Source: Saprospiraceae bacterium (GTDB lineage Bacteria > Bacteroidota > Bacteroidia > Chitinophagales > Saprospiraceae). From it: a stretch of 11,881 bases of DNA. Below are positions 5,795 to 11,881 of the stretch, in pieces; position 1 is the stretch's first letter, and each line of letters opens with the position of its first letter. The position numbers and the translations under genes were made by a program. Under the pieces are notes generated by a model. That model worked only from the letters and a program-made list of their open reading frames with translations. It did no database searches and was not told where the DNA came from. Location: NCBI GenBank assembly GCA_027009605.1, contig JALVCY010000320.1, forward strand, positions 1 to 11,881. The letters run 5' to 3'.

Positions 5795-8700
5795 ATGTCT
5801 AAAAAGCACACAATCAAGCCTTTCCAAAAAATTTTAGTGGCTAATCGCAGCGAAATTGCTATCCGCATTCTTCGCGCTATCTCTGAATTAAATATCCGGA
5901 CTGTCGCTATTTACACCTACGAAGACCGCTATTCACTCCACCGCTACAAGGCCGATGAGAGCTACAAAATCGGTCGTGATGATGAGCCTTTGAAGCCCTA
6001 TTTGGATATTGAGCGGATTATCAGTTTGGCCAAATCCGTGGGGGTTGATGCCATTCATCCGGGCTATGGCTTCCTTTCGGAAAATGTGGAATTTGCGCGT
6101 CGATGTAGAGAAGAAGGCATTGTTTTTATCGGGCCGAGTCCGGAGACCATGGAAAAATTAGGCGATAAGGTCGCTGCCAAAAAATTAGCGGAAGCGGCCA
6201 AAGTCCCCCTAATCGAAGGCGGAAAAAATGCCGCTAAAACCGCCAAATCCGGTTTGGCGGAAGCGAAAAAAATAGGATTCCCGGTGGTCGTCAAAGCCGC
6301 TGCCGGCGGCGGTGGACGGGGTATGCGCGTGGTGTATAAGGAAGCGGATTTTGTGGGTTTGTTTGAAGAAGCGAGTAGCGAAGCGGAAAAGGCTTTTGGC
6401 GATGGGACGGTATTTGTCGAAAAATTTATTGCCGAGCCGAAGCATATTGAAGTCCAATTATTGGGTGACCATTATGGCAATTTGGTGCATTTGTATGAGC
6501 GGGATTGCTCTGTCCAGCGTCGTTTTCAAAAAGTCGTGGAAGTGGCTCCCTGCTTGTCTATCCGACAAGAAACGAAAGACAAACTATATGATTATGCCAT
6601 TCGGCTAGGGCATGAAGCCGGTTATTATTGTGCCGGAACGGTAGAATTTTTGGTCGATAAAGACGAAAATATTTACTTCATCGAAGTGAATCCCCGTATC
6701 CAAGTGGAGCATACCATTACGGAAGTCATCACGGATATAGATATTGTGCGTTCGCAAATATTGATTTCCATGGGGCACCCGCTATCTGCCCCCGGTATCT
6801 ATATCGACAATCAAGATAGCATCCGAATCAACGGCTGCTCCATCCAATGCCGGATTACCACTGAAGACCCGGAAAATGATTTTACACCGGATTATGGAAC
6901 ACTAACGGCCTACCGGAGTGCAGCGGGATTTGGGATACGGCTCGATGCGGGTAGTGCGTATGCGGGAGCGACCATTTCGCCGTTTTTTGATAGTATGTTG
7001 GTCAAGGTTACGGGGCATGGACGCAAGATTGAAGGCGTGGCCAAGCGGTTGCATCGTGCCTTGCGGGAATTTAGAATTCGCGGGGTAAAAACGAATATCG
7101 GTTTCTTGCTCAATCTCTTGCAGCATCCGGAATTTATTTCCGGAAGGGCTACCGTCAATTTTATCACTGACCATCCCGAATTATTTAATATTCCGCCAAG
7201 AAAAGACCGCGGCACCAAGCTGCTCAAATACATCGGCAATGTCATTGTCAACGGCAATCCGGATGTCAAATTTGTGGATCACAGCCGCCAATTCAGACCG
7301 GCGACGGCACGCTCGTATGATGCGATTGACGGTTTTCCGAAAGGGTCGAAGCAGCTATTATCGGATTTAGGGCCGGAGAAGTTTGCACAAAAAATTAAAA
7401 AAACACGGGCGATTCAATACACCGACACGACGTTTCGGGATGCCCACCAAAGTTTGTTGGCCACACGGATGCGGACTTTGGACATGATGCGGGTCGCCAA
7501 GAGTTTTGCGAAGCACCATGGAGATGATTTATTTTCGATGGAAGTTTGGGGTGGTGCGACGTTTGATGTAGCGATGCGCTTTTTGAAGGAAGACCCTTGG
7601 GAGCGGCTACGACTCTTGCGGGAAGCCATCCCCAACACCTTGCTCCAAATGCTCCTAAGAGGCTCTAATGCAGTGGGTTATACCGCTTATCCGGACAATT
7701 TGGTGGAGAAATTTGTAGTGGAAGCGGCCAAAACGGGGATTGATGTTTTCCGGATTTTTGATAGTCTCAATTGGCTTAAAGCCATGGAAACCAGTATCAA
7801 AACCGTGCGGAAAGAAACAGATTCGTTGGCGGAGGTCTCCATCTGCTACACGGGTGATATTACCAATCCGAAACGCACGAAATTTAATTTGCAATATTAC
7901 TTGGATTTAGCCCGCTCGATAGAAGATGCCGGTGCGCATATTCTTGCGATAAAAGATATGGCCGGCTTACTCAAACCCAAGGCCGCTACCCTACTCATCA
8001 AGGAATTAAAAAAAGTCATTGACCTTCCGATACATTTGCATACGCATGATACGGCCGGCATTCAGAGCGGTACGCTATTGGCGGCCGTGGATGCGGGTGT
8101 GGATATTATTGATGTGGCTTTGGCTTCCATGTCGGGATTGACTTCTCAACCTAATTTTAATTCTATTGCTGCCAGCCTGCAAGGACACCGCCGGGAGAAT
8201 CCGATTGATGTGGATAGTCTGAATGAGTTTTCCAATTATTGGGAAGCCGTCCGGGAAGTGTATTATCCGTTTGAGACGGAGCTAAGAGCGGGGACGGCAG
8301 AAGTATATAATCATGAAATTCCGGGCGGACAATATTCTAATTTGCGGCCACAAGCACGGGGATTGGGACTGGAAGATCAATTTGAAACCATCAAGAAAAA
8401 CTACATTGCCGCCAACGAATTATTTGGCGACATCATCAAGGTCACGCCTTCATCCAAAGTCGTCGGCGACATGGCTATGTTCATGACTTCCAATAACTTA
8501 TGCAAAGAAGATGTCTTACAACAAGGACACACCTTATCCTTTCCGGACAGTGTCAAGGCCTTGATGCGGGGCGACTTGGGACAGATTAAAGGCGGCTTCC
8601 CCAAAGCCTTCCAAAAGCTGGTACTCAACGACGAAAAACCCTACACCCACAAACCTAACAAAAACCTAAAACCGGTAGATTTCAAAAATGATTTTGCGGC

Positions 8701-9253
8701 TTTTAAGAAAAAATTTGGTACCAAGATGGAGATGACCGACTTCTTGTCCTATGTGCTCTATCCAAAAGTTTTTGCCGACTACCAAGAGCATTTGGATACC
8801 TACGGCAAAACCCAATGGCTGCCCACCACCACCTATTTCTACGGCCTAAAAGTCGGTGAAGAAGTCCTAGTCGAACTAGAACCGGGCAAACGCGTACTGG
8901 TAGAATTCAGACACCAAACCGAACCCAACGACAAAGGCGAGCGCCAACTCAGCTTTAAACTAAACGGCCAAACCCGGAATATCTTTATCAAAGACAACAA
9001 CGCTACTTCCAACGAAGTCATCCACCAAAAGGCCCAAGCGCCTAACGAAATCGGAGCCCCCTTGCAAGGTTCTATTTCGGATATTTTGGTCAAGAAAGGC
9101 GACAAGGTGAAGGTCAATGATCCTTTATTTGTCATCGAAGCCATGAAAATGGAAACGACCGTTTCCTCCCCCATCGCCGGCGTGGTCAAACGAATCGTTT
9201 TGAAAACCAAAACGATGGTGGCTCAAGATGATTTGGTGATTGAATTGGATTGA
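5795..9253 (+). CDS. pyc: Pyruvate carboxylase, single-chain
   Basis: This biotin enzyme makes oxaloacetate from pyruvate, bicarbonate and ATP to refill the TCA cycle and feed gluconeogenesis. It acts in the cytoplasm, normally as a homotetramer. The 1152 residues match the usual length of the fused enzyme. Biotin carboxylase is at about 11-460: ILVANRSEIAIRI (13-25), the glycine-rich ATP loop AAAGGGGRGM (168-177), and FIEVNPRIQVEHT (295-307). The carboxyltransferase domain starts near 538: TDTTFRDAHQS (543-553, metal ligand D544), AIKDMAGLL (718-726, the lysine carbamylated in known enzymes at K720), and the metal-binding HTH at 749-751. The VTPSSKVVGD segment (883-892) holds the catalytic threonine known in homologues. 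The C-terminal biotinyl domain has EAMKM with biotin-accepting lysine K1118. All key residues are present. The ATG at 5795 puts the protein start 12 residues before the conserved ILVANR. A leader of about 190 bp and flanking repeats suggest a single-gene transcript. Confidence 0.97.
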   Translation: MSKKHTIKPFQKILVANRSEIAIRILRAISELNIRTVAIYTYEDRYSLHRYKADESYKIGRDDEPLKPYLDIERIISLAKSVGVDAIHPGYGFLSENVEFARRCREEGIVFIGPSPETMEKLGDKVAAKKLAEAAKVPLIEGGKNAAKTAKSGLAEAKKIGFPVVVKAAAGGGGRGMRVVYKEADFVGLFEEASSEAEKAFGDGTVFVEKFIAEPKHIEVQLLGDHYGNLVHLYERDCSVQRRFQKVVEVAPCLSIRQETKDKLYDYAIRLGHEAGYYCAGTVEFLVDKDENIYFIEVNPRIQVEHTITEVITDIDIVRSQILISMGHPLSAPGIYIDNQDSIRINGCSIQCRITTEDPENDFTPDYGTLTAYRSAAGFGIRLDAGSAYAGATISPFFDSMLVKVTGHGRKIEGVAKRLHRALREFRIRGVKTNIGFLLNLLQHPEFISGRATVNFITDHPELFNIPPRKDRGTKLLKYIGNVIVNGNPDVKFVDHSRQFRPATARSYDAIDGFPKGSKQLLSDLGPEKFAQKIKKTRAIQYTDTTFRDAHQSLLATRMRTLDMMRVAKSFAKHHGDDLFSMEVWGGATFDVAMRFLKEDPWERLRLLREAIPNTLLQMLLRGSNAVGYTAYPDNLVEKFVVEAAKTGIDVFRIFDSLNWLKAMETSIKTVRKETDSLAEVSICYTGDITNPKRTKFNLQYYLDLARSIEDAGAHILAIKDMAGLLKPKAATLLIKELKKVIDLPIHLHTHDTAGIQSGTLLAAVDAGVDIIDVALASMSGLTSQPNFNSIAASLQGHRRENPIDVDSLNEFSNYWEAVREVYYPFETELRAGTAEVYNHEIPGGQYSNLRPQARGLGLEDQFETIKKNYIAANELFGDIIKVTPSSKVVGDMAMFMTSNNLCKEDVLQQGHTLSFPDSVKALMRGDLGQIKGGFPKAFQKLVLNDEKPYTHKPNKNLKPVDFKNDFAAFKKKFGTKMEMTDFLSYVLYPKVFADYQEHLDTYGKTQWLPTTTYFYGLKVGEEVLVELEPGKRVLVEFRHQTEPNDKGERQLSFKLNGQTRNIFIKDNNATSNEVIHQKAQAPNEIGAPLQGSISDILVKKGDKVKVNDPLFVIEAMKMETTVSSPIAGVVKRIVLKTKTMVAQDDLVIELD

Positions 9254-9269
9254 ACGTTGTCGTTATATC

Positions 9270-9335
9270 GTAGGGACGCACGGTTCGTTCCTACGGGAAT
9301 GCGTCCCTACAATGACGACGGCGGTGCGTCCCTAC
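9270..9335. repeat. TAGGGACGCACG-family repeats downstream of pyc
   Basis: GTAGGGACGCA (9270-9280) and TGCGTCCCTAC (9300-9310) are perfect inverted repeats enclosing a 19-base loop. A third arm, GTGCGTCCCTAC, is at 9324-9335. These are the same family as 2905-2998 and 9987-10032. They start 17 bp after the pyc stop codon. No T-tract follows, so termination is not obvious, but the hairpin could stabilise the 3' end of the mRNA. Confidence 0.8.
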
Positions 9336-9376
9336 GTAGCCGTGCAATTAAAACCGCCGCTAGCATAATCGAAACA

Positions 9377-9389
9377 TCAGGAATCCTGA
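9377..9389. promoter_or_regulatory. Short palindrome upstream of the small secreted protein
   Basis: TCAGGA-A-TCCTGA is a perfect 6-bp dyad around one central base, 53 bp before the ATG at 9442. Just downstream, TAATTTG (9393-9399) resembles a -7 box with one base too few. The dyad could be an operator, but 13-bp palindromes also occur by chance. Confidence 0.25.
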
Positions 9390-9441
9390 AACTAATTTGC
9401 ATGATTTTTGAATGATTATTTTTTTCACCTAACCTATAAAC

Positions 9442-9957
9442 ATGAAGAAATTTTTAATATTATCCACATTACTTCTCCTTTTGCCCCTATTTGCCGAGGC
9501 TCAAACAACTAAAATAGGATGGCACATCATTGAAAAAGGTGCGGAATATGCAGTTATGTCACCCAGCAGTATCGATAGAACAAGACTCACTAAGACCTTA
9601 ACAATGGGAGCCGGCGAAGTTGTCATGATTTTTGATGTACGGCCACCCCTCTGTTTTGCCTATGACCCAATGGGACGAATTATTGTTTTTAAGGATAATC
9701 ACAAACTAACTCCGGTATCAACAGCAAGTATGGATGCAGGAATTGGTTATCTATTAAAAGATATTCAATTTCTTGATGGGAGTAAATTATCTAAAGGTTC
9801 TTATGTTTGGGTAATTGGTCAAAATATCGCAAACTCAACCATCAAAATCCGTACTTTCAACAAAAAGGAAGTTGATATTCCAATGGAAAAAATCAAACTT
9901 TTGAGTGCAAGCCTACGAAATGAAGCCATGTCAAAAGAATTTAAAACTGCATATTAA
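9442..9957 (+). CDS. Small secreted protein of unknown function
   Basis: This is a 171-residue protein I do not recognise. Residues 1-21 form a clear Sec signal peptide: MKK, a leucine-rich core, then AEAQ as a plausible cleavage site. The mature part has no further membrane segment, no cysteine cluster and no T9SS sorting domain, so it may stay in the periplasm. Alternating hydrophobic stretches such as GEVVMIFDV and GSYVWVIGQN suggest a mainly beta structure. The section from about 117 to 155 (KGSYVWVIGQN, IKIRTFN, IPMEKIKLL) has the rhythm of a small SH3-like barrel, but this is a guess from pattern alone. Codon use looks more AT-rich than in pyc upstream. It is flanked on both sides by TAGGGACGCACG repeats, so it probably forms its own transcript. 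The ATG is well placed for the signal peptide. Confidence 0.75.
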   Translation: MKKFLILSTLLLLLPLFAEAQTTKIGWHIIEKGAEYAVMSPSSIDRTRLTKTLTMGAGEVVMIFDVRPPLCFAYDPMGRIIVFKDNHKLTPVSTASMDAGIGYLLKDIQFLDGSKLSKGSYVWVIGQNIANSTIKIRTFNKKEVDIPMEKIKLLSASLRNEAMSKEFKTAY

Positions 9958-9986
9958 TTTTAATTCCTTCGTCTCGTGGGGGCGTC

Positions 9987-10032
9987 TAGGGGGACGCACG
10001 ACCATGTAGGGACGCACGGTCGTGCGTCCCTA
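9987..10032. repeat. TAGGGACGCACG-family palindrome between the small secreted gene and tag
   Basis: TAGGGACGCACG (10007-10018) and its exact reverse complement (10021-10032) form a 12-bp stem with only GT between them. A variant arm, TAGGGGGACGCACG, precedes at 9987-10000, 20 bp upstream. It begins 30 bp after the stop codon of the small secreted gene and ends 28 bp before the -7 box proposed for tag. It may separate the two transcription units. Confidence 0.85.
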
Positions 10033-10060
10033 AATGGCCAACCAGAACCAAATTTTTTAT

Positions 10061-10068
10061 TACCTTTG
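10061..10068 (+). promoter_or_regulatory. -7 box of the tag promoter
   Basis: TACCTTTG fully matches TAnnTTTG, 25 bp before the ATG at 10094. Transcription would start near 10075, giving a leader of about 20 bases. No clear TTTG is seen about 20 bp upstream, where the sequence is GGCCAACCAGAACC. If real, it rules out translation from the in-frame ATG at 10034, which would lie upstream of the transcript. Confidence 0.45.
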
Positions 10069-10093
10069 GTCAATAATCACAATTGACCAATCC

Positions 10094-10651
10094 ATGAAAA
10101 GATGCCATTGGGTAACAGACGACCCGTTATACATAGCCTATCATGACGAAGAATGGGGCGTGCCGGTTCGGGATGATGCCTTGTTATTTGAATTTTTGAC
10201 ATTAGAAACTTTTCAGGCGGGTTTGAGTTGGATGACTATTTTGCGCAAGCGGGAGAATTTCCGGAAGGCCTTCGATGGCTTTGATTATCAACGGATTGCA
10301 AAGTATTCTGAAAAGAAAATCCAAGCCCTACTCCAAGATGCCGGCATCATCCGCAACCGGCTAAAAATCCGTGCCACCGTTTCTAACGCCCAAGCCTTCA
10401 TCCAAATCCAAGAAGAATTTGGCTCTTTTAGCGACTACATCTGGGGTTTCACCGACGGCCAAGTCATCCAAAATAAATGGAAGCAACACGAAGACATACC
10501 CGCTTCGACTCCCCTTTCGGAAAAAATCAGCAAAGACCTAAAAAAACGCGGGTTCAAATTTGTCGGCCCCACCGTCATCTATGCGCAGATGCAGGCGACC
10601 GGCATGGTGAATGACCATGAGATGGGTTGTTTTCGGTATGGGGAAGTGTGA
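10094..10651 (+). CDS. tag: DNA-3-methyladenine glycosylase I
   Basis: This base-excision repair enzyme removes 3-methyladenine from alkylated DNA in the cytoplasm, leaving an abasic site. The 185 residues match the length of E. coli Tag. The N-terminus MKRCHWVTDDPLYIAYHDEE aligns directly with Tag of E. coli. The zinc ligands fall at the same numbers as there (C4, H17, H175, C179). So do the pocket residues E38 (LTLETFQAGLSW) and W46. Other family hallmarks are KRENFRKAF, QDAGIIRNRLKI, LKKRGFKFVGPT and the closing MVNDHEMGCFRY. An in-frame ATG at 10034 would add 20 residues (MANQNQIFYY...) that the family lacks and that overlap the -7 box, so I choose 10094. It converges with the minus-strand gene after it, with only 37 bp between the stop codons and a hairpin there. 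I see no sign of alkylation-responsive regulation in its leader. Confidence 0.95.
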   Translation: MKRCHWVTDDPLYIAYHDEEWGVPVRDDALLFEFLTLETFQAGLSWMTILRKRENFRKAFDGFDYQRIAKYSEKKIQALLQDAGIIRNRLKIRATVSNAQAFIQIQEEFGSFSDYIWGFTDGQVIQNKWKQHEDIPASTPLSEKISKDLKKRGFKFVGPTVIYAQMQATGMVNDHEMGCFRYGEV

Positions 10652-10671
10652 GAAAGTTTTGGAATCAAGCT

Positions 10672-10697
10672 AAAAAGGAATGACCAAGTCATTCCTT
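10672..10697 (-). terminator. Intrinsic terminator of the minus-strand barrel gene, overlapping its stop codon
   Basis: AAGGAATGAC (10675-10684) pairs perfectly with GTCATTCCTT (10688-10697) across a CAA loop. Read on the minus strand, the stem is followed by a five-T run (plus-strand A residues 10672-10676, two of them within the stem). The TGA stop at 10689-10691 lies inside the stem. On the plus strand the run after the stem is CTC and then A residues, so it would stop tag transcripts less well, although the hairpin sits 24 bp after the tag stop. Confidence 0.65.
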
Positions 10698-11531
10698 CTC
10701 AAAAAAATGATAAGCGACTCCTACTCCAATCTGCGAACGTACACCACCACCGATAAAAGCTCCACCAAGATCAATTTGCTTTTCCACTCCATTTACCTTT
10801 TCAGCATATCTATGCTGTACACCAAAAAAGAAGCCATCACCAACACGCCTGTATTGCAACAGTAAATAAAATCTTTTCCTAATTTTATACTGAATCTCCG
10901 CACCAAATCTCACAAAAGAAGATACAGGTATGCGTAAGGATGCCGGCAGCTCATCCATTCCAATAACTGAGAATTTATATCCATCTTCATAAATATCTTC
11001 TGAATCAGTATTCCACGAAAAAAAATAAAAAAGATCTTCCCCCCCGTTTTCCACTTTTCTCTTTTTCTTTGGCATAAATAGGTAAGTTTCAAAAACGGTT
11101 AATCGTAGCCCCCATTTTGGAATAGCATAAGACAAATTAAATGACGGTCCAAACATACGATATGTTTTGTCGTACTTTACAATTACAATCGGATGCCCTA
11201 CAGTCTTTGGAGTACTAACATATTCCATCCCAGCCCTTCGCATAGTGTAATCTCCCCCTAGACCAATACGGACATTCTTATATAATTTCAAAAAATATTT
11301 AGCTTCAAATGAATATGAAAAATAATTTTTGGTACGTAGGGCATCTTCTTCCTCATAGTCTAAAGGAAAATGAAGAATGTTAACTTTCTCGTCAACAATT
11401 GTTAGATAATTAAAATTATAACTACCTGAAGCAGAGACTGTAACACAATCCAAGAAAGAAAATTTCTTTTGTCCCCAAAGGCTTTGGGCTAAAAAAAGAA
11501 TTAGAAATAGTACGTTTTTTTTGTTGGTCAT
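10689..11531 (-). CDS. Probable outer-membrane beta-barrel protein, unknown function
   Basis: This is a 280-residue protein of no family I can name. Residues 1-21 are a signal peptide (MTNKKNVLFLILFLAQ, cut near SLWGQ). The rest is rich in aromatic residues and alternating polar/hydrophobic strands. Examples are FSYSFEAKYFLKLYKNVRIGLGGDYTM, split here as FSYSFEAKYFLK and VRIGLGGDYTM, then FGPSFNLSYAI, FVRFGAEIQYKI and RFYLLLQYRRV. The end is glycine-rich, GGGVRSQIGVGVAYHFFEKE. Amphipathic strands joined by charged loops, plus a final strand ending near YHFF, fit a small barrel in the outer membrane. No SusC/TonB plug and no OmpA peptidoglycan-binding domain are present. Base composition is clearly more AT-rich than in pyc or tag, which may mean later acquisition or simply a fast-evolving gene. 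Upstream, a 56-bp palindrome separates it from the LUD gene. The ATG at 11529-11531 starts the signal peptide. Confidence 0.75.
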   Translation of the reverse strand: MTNKKNVLFLILFLAQSLWGQKKFSFLDCVTVSASGSYNFNYLTIVDEKVNILHFPLDYEEEDALRTKNYFSYSFEAKYFLKLYKNVRIGLGGDYTMRRAGMEYVSTPKTVGHPIVIVKYDKTYRMFGPSFNLSYAIPKWGLRLTVFETYLFMPKKKRKVENGGEDLFYFFSWNTDSEDIYEDGYKFSVIGMDELPASLRIPVSSFVRFGAEIQYKIRKRFYLLLQYRRVGDGFFFGVQHRYAEKVNGVEKQIDLGGAFIGGGVRSQIGVGVAYHFFEKE

Positions 11532-11549
11532 GATATATTCTTTTTAGTA

Positions 11550-11605
11550 AAACAGTTTAGGCGCAACTATTTTTAATACGAAAAATAGTGATACCTAAAC
11601 TGTTT
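11550..11605. promoter_or_regulatory. Nested 56-bp palindrome between the LUD gene and the barrel gene
   Basis: AAACAGTTTAGG (11550-11561) is exactly repeated inverted at 11594-11605. Inside, ACTATTTTT (11566-11574) pairs with AAAAATAGT (11581-11589) around a 6-base loop; symmetric 4-base mismatched segments (CGCA and GATA) separate the two stems. Each outer arm contains its own small dyad (AAAC-A-GTTT). As RNA this is a 21-bp interrupted hairpin that could end LUD transcription. As DNA the two outer dyads, centred at 11554 and 11601, could be paired operator sites for the barrel gene, whose ATG is 18 bp away. Confidence 0.7.
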
Positions 11606-11667
11606 AGATTTTGAATTTTGATTTTTTGATTTATATCTCTTTCTCTATGGGGAAGTATAACCTGCCC

Positions 11668-11881
11668 CTACTCAAAAATCACCATCCCCAAGCTCCTAGG
11701 CCCTTGCGCCCCAATCACCAAACTCTGCTCTATATCCGCCGTCTTGGAAGGCCCAGCTATAAAAACCCCAAAGTCATAGGAACCGGATTTTATTTTTGCG
11801 TAAGCGTCATGCATATTGGCGACTATCTGCTCGCTCGGAATGCCAATCACCAAGTGCTCCGCTATAAACGGCAATACCCGA
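11668..11881 (-). CDS. LUD-domain protein (LutC/YkgG type), 3' end only
   Basis: The last 71 or so residues of a minus-strand gene are present; the rest lies beyond the right edge. The frame is open to 11881, reading RVLPFIAEHLVIGIPSEQIV at its start. The key block is FIAGPSKTADIEQSLVIGAQG (split: FIAGPSKTADIE, QSLVIGAQGPRSLGMVIFE), which matches the C-terminal GPSxTADIExxLVxGxHGP signature of the LUD domain. Histidine of HGP is replaced by glutamine here (AQGP). LUD proteins include LutB and LutC, which with the iron-sulphur protein LutA oxidise L-lactate to pyruvate in the cytoplasm. A short protein ending right after this signature fits LutC better than LutB, which carries ferredoxin-like domains after it. 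If this is LutC, lutA and lutB may lie off-window, upstream on the minus strand. The stop is TAG at 11668-11670. A TTG at 11872-11874 is not its start, since conserved sequence continues upstream. Confidence 0.8.
   Translation of the reverse strand, partial: RVLPFIAEHLVIGIPSEQIVANMHDAYAKIKSGSYDFGVFIAGPSKTADIEQSLVIGAQGPRSLGMVIFE

Noticed and set aside
6910..7269. Long antisense frames inside pyruvate carboxylase and the two T9SS genes
   Set aside because: They lie opposite strongly conserved coding sequence and show no domain or start signal of their own; ordinary shadows of codon bias.
10034..10093. N-terminal extension of Tag from the ATG at 10034
   Set aside because: The extra 20 residues are absent from the family, and a -7 box lies inside this segment.
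10680..10865. Plus-strand open frame of 61 codons after tag
   Set aside because: It lies almost wholly antisense to the longer barrel gene, which has a signal peptide and a terminator; no supporting motif.
11668..11874. Short complete gene of 68 codons starting at the TTG at 11872-11874
   Set aside because: The same frame stays open to the window edge and the sequence before the TTG continues LUD-like sequence, so this is the tail of a longer gene.

Overview
The window looks like part of a Bacteroidota chromosome, probably from the Saprospiraceae or a related lineage. Four observations point this way. Two large secreted proteins end in type A sorting domains of the type IX secretion system (T9SS). 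Upstream sequences match the phylum's promoter (TTTG, then TAnnTTTG). Clear Shine-Dalgarno sites are mostly absent. Intergenic spaces carry a short GC-rich palindromic repeat. The phylum is well supported; the family is inference.

Layout. Bases 1-468 hold a cluster of AATTGTTCAAC repeats and no convincing gene. Bases 469-2802 encode a secreted T9SS protein in which PKD domains alternate with three Kazal-like six-cysteine modules. A run of hairpins follows, ending in a clear intrinsic terminator (2874-2903), then a cluster of TAGGGACGCACG repeats with a 22-bp period and a good promoter. Bases 3112-5601 encode a second T9SS cargo protein with lamin-tail, chitobiase-C-like, CotH-kinase and InlB-like parts. 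After a degenerate repeat/hairpin comes single-chain pyruvate carboxylase (5795-9253). Next are another repeat copy, a small orphan secreted protein (9442-9957), a third repeat copy, and DNA-3-methyladenine glycosylase I (tag, best start 10094). Two genes lie on the minus strand: a probable outer-membrane beta-barrel protein (10689-11531) and the 3' end of a LUD-domain (LutC/YkgG-type) gene that runs off the window at 11881. A nested 56-bp palindrome separates these two.

How the genes relate. Most genes look like single transcription units, separated by terminators, repeats or their own promoters, and no shared pathway is apparent. The first two large genes probably make surface or extracellular proteins exported by Sec and then T9SS. 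Pyruvate carboxylase (anaplerosis) and Tag (alkylation repair) are housekeeping functions. The LUD gene suggests a lactate-utilisation locus beyond the right edge. I found no CRISPR array, insertion sequence, phage, tRNA or rRNA. The most unusual items are the PKD/Kazal alternation, the dispersed palindromic repeat family and the 56-bp palindrome. None of them amounts to a demonstrated new system.
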